From the NCBI RefSeq assembly GCF_033547155.1, contig NZ_CP137892.1:3596001-3660000 (forward strand): DNA of 64,000 bases, written 5' to 3'. The first letter of the stretch is position 1. Every line of letters starts with the position of its first letter. This document shows positions 48,581 to 59,365 of the stretch, one piece after another. Origin of the DNA: Pseudomonas benzenivorans (GTDB lineage Bacteria; Pseudomonadota; Gammaproteobacteria; Pseudomonadales; Pseudomonadaceae). The position numbers and the translations under genes were made by a program. A model generated the notes under the pieces. The model saw nothing but the letters and a program-made list of their open reading frames with translations. It made no database searches and was not told the DNA's origin.

Positions 48581-49519
48581 TCACTTAAGCGGTTGGCCCT
48601 GCCAATGGGCACGGGCGGCGGCAATATCGGCAGCAATTGCCGTCTTCAGGGCCTCGAGTGAGGCGAATCGCTGCTCGTCGCGCAGCTTGTGGTGGAACGC
48701 CACCGTCAAACGCCGGCCATACAGGTCGCCGGCAAAATCCAGCAGATGCACTTCCAGATGGGCGCTGCCATCCCCGGCCACTGTCGGCCGCACGCCGATA
48801 TTGGCCACGCCCGGCCAGGCCTGGCCGTCCACCCGGGTGCTGACCAGGTAAACCCCGGTCAAGGGCACGCGGCGGCGCTTGAGCTGGATATTGGCCGTCG
48901 GCGCGGCCAGCTGGCGGCCGAGCTTCTGCCCGTGCAGCACCCGTCCGGCAATCTGGAACGGGCGCCCGAGCAGCTGTTCGGCGAGGGCGAAATCGCCGCG
49001 CGCCAGGGCCTCACGCACCCGCGTGCTGCTGACCCGGCCGCCGCCCAGCTCGACCGTGGCCGCGGCCTCGACGGTAAAGCCCTGCTGGGCTCCGGCCTCG
49101 GCGAGGAAGGCGAAGTCACCGGCGCGATCGCAACCGAAGCGGAAGTCATCGCCGACCTCGAGATGGCGCACGCCCAGGCCGTCGACCAACACCTCGCGGA
49201 CGAACTCGGCCGCACTCAACTCGCGCAGGCGCGGGTTGAACGCCAGGCACAGCACCCGGTCGACGCCCTCTTCGGCCAGCAGCGCGAGCTTGTCGCGCAA
49301 CCGGGTCAGGCGCGCCGGCGCCGTCAGCGGGGCGAAGAACTCACGGGGTTGCGGCTCGAAAATCACCACGCAACTGGGCACCCCCAACTCGGCCGCACGC
49401 TCGCGCAGGCGCGCCAGGATGGCCTGATGGCCACGATGGACGCCGTCGAAGTTGCCGATGGTGGCGACACAGTCCCGATGCTGGGGCCGCAGATTGTGAA
49501 GGCCTCGAACCAGCTGCAT
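48581..49519 (-). CDS. ribF: Bifunctional riboflavin kinase/FAD synthetase
   Basis: A 312-residue enzyme making FMN and then FAD. The N-terminal FAD synthetase module has [14 protein letters not shown] near residue 20 and [14 protein letters not shown] near 155. The C-terminal flavokinase has [20 protein letters not shown] near 183 and [11 protein letters not shown] near 225. I chose ATG 49519 ([12 protein letters not shown]), the usual N terminus; 49537 is an alternative. It heads the operon ribF-ileS-lspA-fkpB-ispH and lies 82 bases after murJ. Confidence 0.95.
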   Translation of the reverse strand: MQLVRGLHNLRPQHRDCVATIGNFDGVHRGHQAILARLRERAAELGVPSCVVIFEPQPREFFAPLTAPARLTRLRDKLALLAEEGVDRVLCLAFNPRLRELSAAEFVREVLVDGLGVRHLEVGDDFRFGCDRAGDFAFLAEAGAQQGFTVEAAATVELGGGRVSSTRVREALARGDFALAEQLLGRPFQIAGRVLHGQKLGRQLAAPTANIQLKRRRVPLTGVYLVSTRVDGQAWPGVANIGVRPTVAGDGSAHLEVHLLDFAGDLYGRRLTVAFHHKLRDEQRFASLEALKTAIAADIAAARAHWQGQPLK

Positions 49520-49601
49520 AGCACGCTTCTTGCTCATAAAGTGGCCGATTATACGCACACCCGCCCGCCGACAACAGGCGGCAAGACCAGGCCATCGGCA
49601 A

Positions 49602-51140
49602 TCAATGTAACGCCCTGCGGGCGAAGTCGCGCAAGCGGAAACCGAGCAGCAGCAGCATGGCGAAATAGCTCGCCAGGCCGGCCAGCACCAGCCCCCCCAG
49701 GCGCAACAGACGCAACAGCATGTTGCCCTCGCTCCAGGCCGGCATGAAATGCATGGCCGCCAGCAACACCGCGCCCATGGCCGCCACTGCCAGCAGCAGC
49801 TTGCCGAGAAACAGCCCCCAGCCCGGCTGCGGCTGGAAATAGTCGCCCTTGCGCAGCTGCCAATACAGCAGCCCGGCATTCAGGCAGGCGCCCAGGCCGA
49901 TGGCCAGGGCCAGCCCGGCATGGGCCAGCGGCCCGATCAACGCCAGGTTCATCAGCTGGGTAGCGATCAACGTCACCACCGCGATGCGCACCGGCGTGCG
50001 GATGTTCTGCCGGGCATAGAAGCCCGGGGCGAGAATCTTCACCAGGATGATGCCGAGCAGGCCGACGGAGTAGGCAATCAGGGCGCGCTGGGTCATCAGC
50101 GCATCGTGAGCGGCGAACTTGCCGTACTGGAACAGGGAAACCGTCAGGGGCTCGGCCAGCACGGCCAGGGCCACCGCGCTGGGCAGCGCCAGCAGGAAGG
50201 ACAGACGCAGCCCCCAGTCGAGCAGCCGCGAGTATTCCTCGCGATCGGCGCTGGCATGGGTCTTCGACAAGGCCGGCAACAGTATGGTACCCAGCGCCAC
50301 CCCGAGCACGCCGGCCGGCAACTCCATCAGGCGGTCGGCGTAATACATCCAGGACACCGAGCCGGCGACCAGAAAGGAGGCGAAGACGGTGTTGATGATC
50401 AGCGAGATCTGACTGACCGACACCCCGAAGATGGCCGGCCCCATCTGCCTGAGCACCCGCCACACCCCCATGTCCTTGAGATTCAGTCGCGGCAGCACCA
50501 GCATGCCGACCTTCTTCAGGTGCGGCAGCTGGTAAAGCAGCTGCAACAGACCGCCGACCAGCACGGCCCAACCCAGGGCCATGATCGGCGGATCGAAATA
50601 GGGCGCCAGCCACAGGGCGAAGCCGATCATGCTGACGTTCAGCAGCGTCGGCACGAAGGCCGGCACCGAGAAGCGGTTCCAGGTGTTGAGCACCGCGCCG
50701 GCCAGGGACGACAGGGAGATCAGCAATATATAGGGGAAGGTAACCCGCAACAGGTCCGTGGTCAGGGCGAAGCGATCGGGCTCATCGGCGAAACCCGGGG
50801 CGGAAACCCACACGATCCAGGGTGCGAGCAGAATGCCGAGCAGGGTGACCAGGGCCAGCACCAGGGTCAGCAGGCCGCTCACGTAGGCGACGAAGGTGCG
50901 GGTCGCCTCCTCGCCCTGCTGGGTCTTGTACTCCGCCAGGATCGGCACGAAGGCCTGGGAGAAGGCCCCCTCGGCGAAGATCCGGCGCAACAGATTGGGC
51001 AGTTTGAACGCCACCACGAAGGCGTCCGAGGCCACGCTGGCGCCGAAGATACGCGCGATGATGGTATCTCGCACGAATCCCAGCACGCGGGAGAGCATGG
51101 TCAACGAGCTGACGGCGGCCAGCGACTTGAGCAGATTCAT
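49602..51140 (-). CDS. murJ: Lipid II flippase MurJ (MviN)
   Basis: A 512-residue integral membrane protein of the MOP superfamily with about 14 hydrophobic segments. It moves lipid II to the periplasmic face for peptidoglycan synthesis. The N-terminal [23 protein letters not shown] (summarised) and [17 protein letters not shown] near residue 65 are strongly conserved. Essential arginines in the first helices are present. It is divergent from rpsT and followed by ribF. Confidence 0.95.
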   Translation of the reverse strand: MNLLKSLAAVSSLTMLSRVLGFVRDTIIARIFGASVASDAFVVAFKLPNLLRRIFAEGAFSQAFVPILAEYKTQQGEEATRTFVAYVSGLLTLVLALVTLLGILLAPWIVWVSAPGFADEPDRFALTTDLLRVTFPYILLISLSSLAGAVLNTWNRFSVPAFVPTLLNVSMIGFALWLAPYFDPPIMALGWAVLVGGLLQLLYQLPHLKKVGMLVLPRLNLKDMGVWRVLRQMGPAIFGVSVSQISLIINTVFASFLVAGSVSWMYYADRLMELPAGVLGVALGTILLPALSKTHASADREEYSRLLDWGLRLSFLLALPSAVALAVLAEPLTVSLFQYGKFAAHDALMTQRALIAYSVGLLGIILVKILAPGFYARQNIRTPVRIAVVTLIATQLMNLALIGPLAHAGLALAIGLGACLNAGLLYWQLRKGDYFQPQPGWGLFLGKLLLAVAAMGAVLLAAMHFMPAWSEGNMLLRLLRLGGLVLAGLASYFAMLLLLGFRLRDFARRALH

Positions 51141-51255
51141 GTAATAATTCGACTTCCGCGAGCGGGCACGCCAGCGGATGCTTCACCGGCGCGCGAAGGC
51201 GACGAGTGTAGCGACCTGCCACTGGTCAGGCCAGCAGGGACGAACGCCAACAGGC

Positions 51256-51284
51256 TTGACAGGCGCCCATCGGGTCGGCATGAT
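51256..51284 (+). promoter_or_regulatory. Promoter of rpsT
   Basis: A perfect TTGACA (51256-51261), 17-base spacing and CATGAT (51279-51284), followed by a GC-rich TCGCGG discriminator. It leaves a leader of about 42 bases to the GTG start. Confidence 0.65.
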
Positions 51285-51332
51285 TCGCGGCCTTATTTGT
51301 TTGTAACCCCCCAGTTTTCGAGGAGCTTGACG

Positions 51333-51611
51333 GTGGCCAATACACCTTCTGCCAAAAAACGCGCCAAACAGGCTGAGAAGCGTCGTAGCCATAACGCCAG
51401 CCTGCGCTCCATGGTCCGCACCTACATCAAGAACGTGGTCAAGGCTATCGACGCCAAAGACCTCGAGCAGGCCAAGACCGCTTATACCCTGGCCGTTCCG
51501 GTCATCGACCGCATGGCCGACAAGGGCATCATCCACAAGAACAAAGCAGCCCGCCACAAAGGCCGCCTGAACGCCCACATCAAGGCGCTCGGCGAAGCTG
51601 CAGCAGCCTAA
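51333..51611 (+). CDS. rpsT: Ribosomal protein S20
   Basis: A 92-residue basic helical protein of the small subunit that binds 16S rRNA. The sequence [17 protein letters not shown] starts after a GTG codon with a GAGGAG ribosome site. A weak start codon on rpsT is known to serve translational autoregulation in E. coli (UUG there). [18 protein letters not shown] closes the protein. It is monocistronic with its own promoter and terminator. Confidence 0.97.
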   Translation: MANTPSAKKRAKQAEKRRSHNASLRSMVRTYIKNVVKAIDAKDLEQAKTAYTLAVPVIDRMADKGIIHKNKAARHKGRLNAHIKALGEAAAA

Positions 51612-51625
51612 GCTGTCTGTTCTTG

Positions 51626-51652
51626 AAAAACCGGCCCCAGGGCCGGTTTTTT
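51626..51652 (+). terminator. rpsT terminator
   Basis: AAAAACCGGCC and GGCCGGTTTTTT pair across a CCAG loop, 14 bases after the rpsT stop. Confidence 0.9.
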
Positions 51653-51661
51653 ATTGCCAAG

Positions 51662-51692
51662 AAAAAAGCCCGAACTCGGTTCGGGCCTTTTT
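51662..51692 (-). terminator. creA-side terminator
   Basis: GCCCGAAC and GTTCGGGC pair across TCG with A and T runs outside, so it can act on both strands. It most likely ends the minus-strand proB-creA transcript. Confidence 0.85.
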
Positions 51693-51703
51693 TCCACTCA
51701 CGC

Positions 51704-52177
51704 TCAGGGCCGCTGCGGCCAGGGCAGGATAGGGATAGCCGTCACCGCATTCTGCGGACTGCCCTCTATCACCCGGTCGCTGTACACCAGATAGACCAGG
51801 GTATTGCGCCTCTCATCGAAGAACCGCACCACCTGCATGGTCTTGAACACCAGAGAGGTGCGCTCGCGAAACACCTCCTCCCCCTCTTTCAGCTCGGACT
51901 TGAAGCGCACCGGCCCGACCTGACGACAGGCGATCGAGGCCTCGGCCCGATCCTCGGCCAAGCCCAGCCCTCCCTTCACCCCACCGGTCTTGGCCCGCGA
52001 TAGGTAGCAGGTCACCCCCTCCACCTTGGGGTCATCGAACGCCTCGACCACTATCTTGTCGTTCGGCCCCAACAGCTTGAACACGGTGGAGACCTCGCCG
52101 ATCTCCTCGGCCGAGACCAACACGGGCAGCATCGACAACGCCGCCAACAACTTTCTCGCCATGCACTTTCCCCTCAC
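51704..52177 (-). CDS. creA: CreA family protein
   Basis: A 157-residue exported protein of unknown function. A signal peptide [18 protein letters not shown] ends near residue 23. The mature part has [40 protein letters not shown] (described by its ends) near 25-66 and [17 protein letters not shown] near 116, both family hallmarks. Two cysteines (about 57 and 84) could pair. Start is at one of two close ATGs; the signal fits MARKLL at 52162. Its stop-side neighbour proB overlaps by four bases. Confidence 0.9.
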   Translation of the reverse strand: MRGKCMARKLLAALSMLPVLVSAEEIGEVSTVFKLLGPNDKIVVEAFDDPKVEGVTCYLSRAKTGGVKGGLGLAEDRAEASIACRQVGPVRFKSELKEGEEVFRERTSLVFKTMQVVRFFDERRNTLVYLVYSDRVIEGSPQNAVTAIPILPWPQRP

Positions 52178-53292
52178 ACCAGAACCAGATTATCTCGATG
52201 CACCAACTCGGGCTCATCGACATAACCCAGCAGCCGCTGGATGGCATCCGACGGCTGACCGATGATCTTCTGCGCCTCCAGCGCGCTGTAGTTGGCCAGC
52301 CCGCGCGCCACCTCGCGCCCCTCGAGATCGACGCACACCACCATCTCGCCGCGGCGGAAGCTACCCTGCACCACCTTGACCCCGACCGGCAGCAGACTCT
52401 TGCGATCCTTGGTCAACGCCTTGACCGCCCCCGCATCCAGCACCAGGGTGCCACGGGTCTGAAGATGCCCGGCCAACCACTGCTTGCGCGCGGCCAACAA
52501 ACCACGCTCCGGCGCCAACAGCGTACCCAGCTGCTCGCCGGCCCTGAGCCGCACCAGCACCTGCTCGATCGCCCCTCCCGCGATGACGGTATGCGCACCG
52601 GAACGCGCCGCCAGACGCGCCGCGCGCAGCTTTGTCTGCATGCCGCCACGCCCCAGCGCACCACCCACGCCACCGGCCACGGCATCCAGCGCCGGATCGT
52701 CGGCGCGCGCCTCGTTGATCAGCGCCGCGCCGGGATTGTGCCGCGGATCGGCGTCATACATGCCATCCCGATCGGTGAGAATGACCAACAGGTCGGCCTC
52801 GACCAGATTGGCCACCAGCGCCGCCAGGGTGTCGTTGTCGCCGAAGCGGATCTCGTCGGTGACCACCGTGTCGTTTTCGTTGATCACCGGCACCACATCC
52901 AGCTGCACCAGGGTGCGCAGCGTGCTGCGGGCATTGAGGTAGCGCTTGCGGTCCGACAGGTCGTCATGGGTCAGGAGGATCTGCGCCGTGTGCCGAGCAT
53001 GCTCGGCAAAGCTCGACTCCCAGGCCTGGATCAGCACCATCTGACCGATGGCGGCCGCCGCCTGCAGCTCGTGCATAGCACTCGGCCGGGCACTCCAGCC
53101 CAGGCGACTCATACCCGCCGCCACCGCACCGGAGGACACCAGCACCAGCTCGACACCCTGCTCGCGCAGCGCCACCATCTGCTTGACCCACACCGCCATC
53201 GCCGCCCGGTCCAGGCCGCGCCCGTCGGCAGTCAGCAGCGCACTACCGATCTTTACCACCCAGCGCCGCGCGCCGGTCACCTTGTCACGCAT
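52174..53292 (-). CDS. proB: Glutamate 5-kinase
   Basis: A 372-residue enzyme for the first step of proline synthesis, sensitive to proline feedback. The amino-acid kinase domain has [17 protein letters not shown] near residue 13, [16 protein letters not shown] near 51 and [18 protein letters not shown] near 136-153. The C-terminal PUA domain covers about 275-372. It lies downstream of the obg operon and is coupled to creA by a four-base overlap. Confidence 0.95.
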   Translation of the reverse strand: MRDKVTGARRWVVKIGSALLTADGRGLDRAAMAVWVKQMVALREQGVELVLVSSGAVAAGMSRLGWSARPSAMHELQAAAAIGQMVLIQAWESSFAEHARHTAQILLTHDDLSDRKRYLNARSTLRTLVQLDVVPVINENDTVVTDEIRFGDNDTLAALVANLVEADLLVILTDRDGMYDADPRHNPGAALINEARADDPALDAVAGGVGGALGRGGMQTKLRAARLAARSGAHTVIAGGAIEQVLVRLRAGEQLGTLLAPERGLLAARKQWLAGHLQTRGTLVLDAGAVKALTKDRKSLLPVGVKVVQGSFRRGEMVVCVDLEGREVARGLANYSALEAQKIIGQPSDAIQRLLGYVDEPELVHRDNLVLV

Positions 53293-53335
53293 GATCTTCC
53301 AACCTTAGCCAGACAGCGCTCGCTCAGCCGTTACA

Positions 53336-53357
53336 AAAACGCCGCTATTAAGCGGCG
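53336..53357 (-). terminator. Terminator after obg
   Basis: CGCCGCT and AGCGGCG pair across ATTA; on the minus strand TTTTTG follows directly. It would separate obg from proB. Confidence 0.75.
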
Positions 53358-53369
53358 CTGAAAACTTGC

Positions 53370-54623
<1,254 letters not shown>

Positions 54624-54710
54624 CTAAGAACACCAGGCTCTTGCCGGATGACCCCGCGCTCGAGCGCGGCAACCCGGGTCATCGGGTAAGAACCCCTAGG
54701 ATACAGAAAC

Positions 54711-54738
54711 AAAAAAGCCCCGTCGCAAGGACGGGGCT
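54711..54738 (-). terminator. Hairpin between rpmA and obg
   Basis: AGCCCCGTC and GACGGGGCT pair across GCAAG, and the minus strand continues into TTTTTTG. It should end most rplU-rpmA transcripts and leave obg at lower expression. Confidence 0.9.
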
Positions 54739-54756
54739 CTTCCAGCAGCCTCGCGA

Positions 54757-55014
54757 TTAAGCCGCGACGACGCTCACGTAACGGCGGTTGAACGCGCCCT
54801 TTACTTCGAACTTGAGCACACCTTCGATCTTGGCGAAGAGGGTGTGATCCTTACCCATGCCGACGCCGTAACCGGCGTGGAACTGGGTGCCGCGCTGACG
54901 CACGATGATATTGCCGGCCTTGATGGCCTGGCCGCCGTACATCTTCACGCCAAGGCGTTTGGCTTCTGAGTCGCGACCGTTGCGGGTACTACCGCCAGCT
55001 TTTTTGTGTGCCAT
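54757..55014 (-). CDS. rpmA: Ribosomal protein L27
   Basis: An 85-residue protein of the large subunit near the peptidyl transferase centre. [21 protein letters not shown] is the canonical N terminus with no cleavable extension. [11 protein letters not shown] and MGKDHTLFA are conserved. It lies 39 bases downstream of rplU in the same operon. Confidence 0.98.
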   Translation of the reverse strand: MAHKKAGGSTRNGRDSEAKRLGVKMYGGQAIKAGNIIVRQRGTQFHAGYGVGMGKDHTLFAKIEGVLKFEVKGAFNRRYVSVVAA

Positions 55015-55053
55015 GAGTTCAATACTCCTGTTAAGGGATTAGGCCGAAACGAA

Positions 55054-55365
55054 TCAGGCCTGAATACCGGTGATTTTGATCTCAGTGAACCACTGACGGT
55101 GGCCCTGACGCTTCATGTGGTGCTTACGACGACGGAACTTGATGATGCGAACCTTGTCGTGACGACCCTGCGAAACGACTTCGGCTACAACCTTGGCGCC
55201 GTCTACGACCGGAGCACCGATCTTCACGTCTTCGCCATTGCCGATCAGCAACACGCGATCGAAAGTCACGGCCTCGCCAGTGGCGACTTCGAGCTTCTCG
55301 ATCTTGAGGAATTCGCCTTCGGTGACCTTGTATTGCTTGCCACCAGTAACAATCACTGCGTACAT
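55054..55365 (-). CDS. rplU: Ribosomal protein L21
   Basis: A 103-residue protein of the large subunit. [14 protein letters not shown] at the N terminus and [16 protein letters not shown] near residues 76-91 are canonical. First gene of rplU-rpmA(-obg). A leader of about 130 bases precedes it from the promoter at 55503-55531. Confidence 0.98.
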   Translation of the reverse strand: MYAVIVTGGKQYKVTEGEFLKIEKLEVATGEAVTFDRVLLIGNGEDVKIGAPVVDGAKVVAEVVSQGRHDKVRIIKFRRRKHHMKRQGHRQWFTEIKITGIQA

Positions 55366-55502
55366 GGTAAATCTCCGTTAATCCTGCTCACCCAGCGCTT
55401 TATAGGTATGGTCATCGGCTGGCATGGCTGCTCGGGGCCGGAAGGACGCCCTTGCAATTGCGTAAGGCAGGGAAATGCCCAGGGGGAAGTTCAGGGTGCG
55501 CG

Positions 55503-55531
55503 ATTGTACGCAAGCCCCGGGCGCCGCGCAA
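55503..55531 (-). promoter_or_regulatory. Promoter of rplU-rpmA
   Basis: On the minus strand TTGCGC (55526-55531), 17 bases, then TACAAT (55503-55508) with a GC-rich CGCGC discriminator. It lies back to back with the ispB promoter. Confidence 0.6.
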
Positions 55532-55549
55532 GCACCCCGGGCACTTGCC

Positions 55550-55578
55550 TTGACAGCCCCCACCCCGCCCCCTAGCAT
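55550..55578 (+). promoter_or_regulatory. Promoter of ispB
   Basis: TTGACA (55550-55555), 17 bases, then TAGCAT (55573-55578). The AGAGGAG ribosome site follows about 15 bases later, before ATG 55611. Confidence 0.65.
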
Positions 55579-55610
55579 GCCGCGCAACCTTAGAGGAGCA
55601 CTTGTCGCCG

Positions 55611-56579
55611 ATGCAACCCCAGGCTTTCTACCGCGTGGTGGCGGACGACTTCACCGCCGTCGACGGCATCATCCGTCAACAACTCGTCTCGCGCGTACCG
55701 CTGGTGGAGAAAATCGGCGACTACATCATCTCGGCCGGCGGCAAGCGCCTGCGCCCCTTGCTGGTGCTGCTCAGCGGCAAGGCCCTGGGGCGCGACGACG
55801 AGCAGTTGCGCCTGCTCGCCGCCACCATCGAGTTCCTGCACACCGCCACCCTGCTGCACGACGACGTGGTCGACATGTCCGACATGCGCCGCGGCCGCAG
55901 CACCGCCAACGCCCAGTGGGGCAACGCCCCCAGCGTGCTGGTGGGCGACTTCCTCTATTCGCGCTCCTTCGAGATGATGGTCGAACTCGGCTCCATGCCG
56001 GTGATGAAGATCCTCTCCAAGGCCACCCGGGTAATCGCCGAGGGCGAGGTGCTGCAGCTGTCGAAGATCCGCGACGCCAGCACCACGGAAGACACCTATA
56101 TGGAGGTCATCCGCGGCAAGACCGCCATGCTGTTCGAGGCCTCGACCCACAGCGCCGCGGCCCTGGCCGGCGCCAGCGACACCCAGACCGAAGCCCTGCG
56201 TACCTTTGGCGATCACCTGGGCGTGGCCTTCCAGCTGGTCGACGACCTGCTGGACTACCGCGGCGATGCAGCCACCCTGGGCAAGAACGTCGGCGACGAC
56301 CTGGCCGAGGGCAAGCCGACCCTGCCGCTGATCTATACCATGCGCGAAGGCACGACCGAACAGGCCGCCCTGGTGCGCCAGGCCATCCAGAAGGGCGGCA
56401 TCGAGAACCTGGAGAGCATCCGCAACGCCGTGGAAGCCGCCGGCGCCCTCGACTACACCGCCCACCAGGCCCGCGACTTCGCCGAGCGCGCCATCGCCTG
56501 CCTGGATGCCCTGCCCCCCAGCGAGTACCGCGACGCCCTGATCGAGCTGAGCCGCTTCGCCGTCGCCCGCACGCACTGA
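55611..56579 (+). CDS. ispB: Octaprenyl/nonaprenyl diphosphate synthase IspB
   Basis: A 322-residue trans-prenyltransferase making the side chain of ubiquinone from FPP and IPP. The first aspartate-rich motif is LLHDDVVDMSDMRRG near residues 80-94 and the second is LVDDLLDYRGD near 209-219. GGKRLRPLLVLLSG near 44 binds IPP. Pseudomonads make ubiquinone-9, so a nonaprenyl product is likely. ATG 55611 gives MQPQAFYRVV, the expected N terminus. Confidence 0.95.
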   Translation: MQPQAFYRVVADDFTAVDGIIRQQLVSRVPLVEKIGDYIISAGGKRLRPLLVLLSGKALGRDDEQLRLLAATIEFLHTATLLHDDVVDMSDMRRGRSTANAQWGNAPSVLVGDFLYSRSFEMMVELGSMPVMKILSKATRVIAEGEVLQLSKIRDASTTEDTYMEVIRGKTAMLFEASTHSAAALAGASDTQTEALRTFGDHLGVAFQLVDDLLDYRGDAATLGKNVGDDLAEGKPTLPLIYTMREGTTEQAALVRQAIQKGGIENLESIRNAVEAAGALDYTAHQARDFAERAIACLDALPPSEYRDALIELSRFAVARTH

Positions 56580-56598
56580 GCCCCGCCGCGCCCACAAG

Positions 56599-56624
56599 AG
56601 CCCGTCCCTGTGACGGGCTTTTTT
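56599..56624 (+). terminator. ispB terminator
   Basis: AGCCCGTC and GACGGGCT pair across CCTGT, followed by TTTTT. Confidence 0.9.
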
Positions 56625-56710
56625 ATGTCGCGACGAAATGCACGAATAAAGACTTGCTATAACCGTAATAGGAATTATTCTCATCAAACCACTCAAGAGG
56701 GAGATGAGTC

Positions 56711-56938
56711 ATGACCTACCTGATCGATGCCTGGCTGGATAGACCCCAACCCTACCTGCGCATCCTGCACCGTGAAACCGGCGAGGTCTGTGCGGTATTG
56801 GAGGAAGACGCGCTGGGCGAACTGCGCGACCAGGGCGACCTGGACCTGCAGGAACTCAGCTGCACCGAACCCCTGGTGCTCAAGGAGCTGGTGCGCAGCC
56901 TGTTTCTGTTCTGCTATGCACGGGCGTTGCGCCCCTGA
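56711..56938 (+). CDS. Small conserved hypothetical protein
   Basis: A 75-residue acidic soluble protein beginning MTYLIDAWLDRPQPYLRIL. A good GAGGGAGA ribosome site lies seven bases before the ATG. It has no recognised domain. A similar gene lies after ispB in P. aeruginosa as I recall, so it is probably a genuine pseudomonad family. The upstream AT-rich stretch AATAGGAATTATTCTCATC resembles regions bound by Fur (GATAATnATTATC type), so iron control is possible but unproven. Function is unknown. Confidence 0.75.
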   Translation: MTYLIDAWLDRPQPYLRILHRETGEVCAVLEEDALGELRDQGDLDLQELSCTEPLVLKELVRSLFLFCYARALRP

Positions 56939-57024
56939 CACAGTCGGCCCGACAGTTTCGCAGGCGATGCCACGAAGCTGTCGGCCAGGGCGCGGAGCGA
57001 GCTCCGCCCCCTCGACAACAGGAC

Positions 57025-57642
57025 TTAGAGGACGTCCAGCAACTCGACGTCGAAGATCAGCGCACTGTGCGGCGGAATGCTGCCGACACCCTGAGCGCCG
57101 TAGGCCAGCTCGCTCGGCACATACAGGCGCCATTTGCTGCCGGCATTCATCAGCTGCAGCGCCTCGGTCCAGCCGGCGATCACGCCGCCGACCGGAAACT
57201 CGGCCGGCTGGCCGCGCTCGTAGGAGCTGTCGAACACCGAGCCGTCGATCAGGGTGCCGTGGTAGTGGGCACGAATGCTGTCTTCACGGGTCGGTACCGC
57301 ACCTTCGCCAGTGCTCAGCACCTCATACTGCAGGCCGGACGGCAGCACGGTGATGCCGTCACGCTTGGCGTTCTCGGCGAGGAAGGCACGACCGGCACCG
57401 GCGGCGGCTTCGGCCTTGGCCTGGGCCTCGGCCTGCATCACCTCGCGGATGACCTTGAAGCTGGCCGCCAATTCGGCTTCGCTGACGCGGCTCGGCTGAC
57501 CGGCGAAGGCGTCGCTCAGGCCGGCCAGGATGGCCTCGAGGCTCACGCCCGGCGGCGGGTTGTCGCGCAGCTGGCCGCCGAGCTGACGACCGATGCCGTA
57601 GCTGACGCGGGTTTCGTCAGTAGAAAGGTTGAGTTCGGACAT
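57025..57642 (-). CDS. fklB: FKBP-type peptidyl-prolyl isomerase FklB
   Basis: A 205-residue isomerase with an N-terminal dimerisation domain of helices (DETRVSYGIGRQLGGQL, then SDAFAG) and a C-terminal FKBP domain from about residue 95. The FKBP part has GLQYEVLSTGEG, FDSSYERGQPAEFPVGGVI and a C-terminal IPPHSALIFDVELLDV. There is no signal peptide, so it is cytoplasmic, like E. coli FklB (FKBP22). It is a single gene between two small genes of unknown function. Confidence 0.93.
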   Translation of the reverse strand: MSELNLSTDETRVSYGIGRQLGGQLRDNPPPGVSLEAILAGLSDAFAGQPSRVSEAELAASFKVIREVMQAEAQAKAEAAAGAGRAFLAENAKRDGITVLPSGLQYEVLSTGEGAVPTREDSIRAHYHGTLIDGSVFDSSYERGQPAEFPVGGVIAGWTEALQLMNAGSKWRLYVPSELAYGAQGVGSIPPHSALIFDVELLDVL

Positions 57643-57723
57643 GACACTGCTCCGCTGGGGCTAAAAAGGCCGGCCAGCCTAGCACAGATGCCCACGTCGC
57701 CCTACCGGTGCGCCCGATGCGCC

Positions 57724-58023
57724 TCAGTGCTTCGCCCCACCCTCGGCGGGGATCCCCGGCTCCTCGGGCAAACCGCACATCTCGTCATGCACCGCCGCCT
57801 GCACCAGGTGGAAGGGGGGTAGCTGCGGCAAGGGCTGCAGCACCTCGCGGGCATGCTCCAGCGAGCGCAGGTGCAGGAGCTGGCCGTGTCCATCGTCCAG
57901 GGTGAAGGGCTGGCCGCTTACGCGCGCCTCCAGCAGGTAATAGTTGCCCCCCTCCAGGGAGATCAGGTTCAACGCCTCGACATGCCCGGCACGGGCATGG
58001 GTGGATAGGTCGTGCAGATTCAT
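57724..58023 (-). CDS. Small DUF6482-type protein
   Basis: A 99-residue soluble protein. MNLHDLSTHARAG, then ALNLISLEGGNYYLLEARV and LRSLEHAREVL match a family of short pseudomonad proteins of unknown function that I associate with DUF6482. The start at 58023 has a GGAGG ribosome site (minus strand). Located just upstream of fklB; the 81-base gap may allow co-transcription. No role can be assigned. Confidence 0.72.
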   Translation of the reverse strand: MNLHDLSTHARAGHVEALNLISLEGGNYYLLEARVSGQPFTLDDGHGQLLHLRSLEHAREVLQPLPQLPPFHLVQAAVHDEMCGLPEEPGIPAEGGAKH

Positions 58024-58162
58024 GAAGCCACCTCCCACTGACGGTTCGGAGAAGATCCGTACCCGTACAGTCTTTGCAGAAGGGCCGAGAAGCACAAGGC
58101 AGCGAGGACGCCGCCCGTCCGTTTTGCAACGTGCAGGCGGTAGGCGCAACGGGAAATGGCGA

Positions 58163-58657
58163 TCAGTGATCGTGCTTGGTCAGCTTGTCCAGATAGCCCA
58201 TGGCGAAGGCCGACACCACGAAGGCCATATGGATGATCACGTACCACATCAGCTTGGTGTTATCGATGTTCTGCGCATTCATGAACACCTTGAGCAGGTG
58301 GATCGAGGAGATCGCCACGATGGACGCCGCCACCTTCATCTTCAGCGAGCCGGAGTCCATCTTGCCGAGCCAACTGAGCTTCTCCTTGCCCTCGTCGATG
58401 TCCAGTTGGGAGACGAAGTTCTCGTAACCGGAAATCATCACCATCACCAGCAGGCCGCCGACCAGGGCCATGTCGATCAGCGACAGCAGCACCAGAATAA
58501 GGTCCGCCTCGGCCATGGCGAACACGCTGGGCAGGATATGGAAGACTTCCTGGAAGAACTTCAGCGCCAGCGCCAGCAGGGCCAGCGACAGGCCGAAATA
58601 GATGGGGGCCAGCAGCCAGCGCGAGGCATACATCGCGTTTTCGATAAAGCGTTCCAT
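58163..58657 (-). CDS. YqhA family inner-membrane protein
   Basis: A 164-residue membrane protein of the UPF0114/YqhA family, with hydrophobic segments near residues 15-35, 52-75, 106-124 and 138-155. [20 protein letters not shown] is the typical N terminus and [30 protein letters not shown] (described by its ends) covers 94-123. Function is unknown. Confidence 0.87.
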   Translation of the reverse strand: MERFIENAMYASRWLLAPIYFGLSLALLALALKFFQEVFHILPSVFAMAEADLILVLLSLIDMALVGGLLVMVMISGYENFVSQLDIDEGKEKLSWLGKMDSGSLKMKVAASIVAISSIHLLKVFMNAQNIDNTKLMWYVIIHMAFVVSAFAMGYLDKLTKHDH

Positions 58658-58730
58658 GGGTACTCACAGGTAGGGGCGAAAAACTGCGGCCGAGTATACC
58701 CAGCACGCTCGGGCAGACAAGGCCACCGGG

Positions 58731-58753
58731 TTATCCCCGCAATCTGTGGATAA
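58731..58753. promoter_or_regulatory. Inverted DnaA-box-like pair 1
   Basis: A perfect DnaA box on the minus strand (TTATCCACA, as TGTGGATAA at 58745-58753) faces a degenerate TTATCCCCG at 58731-58739. It lies in the 183-base gap between the YqhA gene and the orphan gene at 58841-59182. Confidence 0.5.
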
Positions 58754-58840
58754 AGCTGTGAAGAGCCACGGGATCGATCGCCGCGCACCAGCAACCACCG
58801 GCGCCGGGGCCGGCAGCTCAAAAGACGACCAGCGACCCGA

Positions 58841-59182
58841 TCAGGTTTCTGGACGGAACTGATAGTGCCCCACATGGCGGCAGCGTTCGCCATTCAGGCG
58901 GCGCAACTCGGCCTGAATATGCAGACGCCAGATAGGGATCTCGGTGCATTCCTCGTAGCCTTGTACGGCCAGGCTTTCGGCGATTCCACTGAGCACCCCT
59001 TCGGCCACCACAGGCCCGTAGAACGGGCCTTGCGCCTTGATGGCGGAGGGTTGTTCGCCGGAGATTCCGGCGGCACAGATCAGCGTCCAGAGTCCATTCT
59101 CACCGGCCAGAGGCAGTACCACGCATTCGATACGGGTGACCAGGCCCAGGCATTGACGAGTGAGGCAGAGGTTGCGCGGCAT
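58841..59182 (-). CDS. Conserved hypothetical protein
   Basis: A 113-residue soluble protein beginning MPRNLCLTRQCLGLV, with cysteines at about 6, 11, 20, 37, 78 and 100. YGPVVAEGVLSGIAESLAVQGYEECTEIPIW (described by its ends) near residues 55-85 is the most structured part. It has no recognised domain. A similar small gene precedes the Lon-like protease in P. aeruginosa as I recall. Inverted DnaA-box pairs flank it on both sides. Confidence 0.7.
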   Translation of the reverse strand: MPRNLCLTRQCLGLVTRIECVVLPLAGENGLWTLICAAGISGEQPSAIKAQGPFYGPVVAEGVLSGIAESLAVQGYEECTEIPIWRLHIQAELRRLNGERCRHVGHYQFRPET

Positions 59183-59245
59183 GGCGGCGACCCTCGCTAG
59201 ATCAGGTCTTCAGCCTACACCCGCAGCGCCGCGGAGGGAAATCCC

Positions 59246-59276
59246 AGGCTTATCCACGAGCGCTGTGGATAAGCCT
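59246..59276. promoter_or_regulatory. Inverted DnaA-box pair 2
   Basis: A perfect 12-base-pair inverted repeat, AGGCTTATCCAC and GTGGATAAGCCT, around GAGCGCT. It holds TTATCCACG on the plus strand and a perfect TTATCCACA on the minus strand. It lies upstream of the orphan gene and downstream of the Lon-like protease gene. A terminator role is less likely because no T run follows. Confidence 0.55.
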
Positions 59277-59365
59277 GTGCACGAAACGTGGGCAAGCCGA
59301 CAGAGCCCAGACGGGCCGGCGGCGCGGGCGAAGCGCTCACTGACCGACCAGTCACCGGCTCGCGA

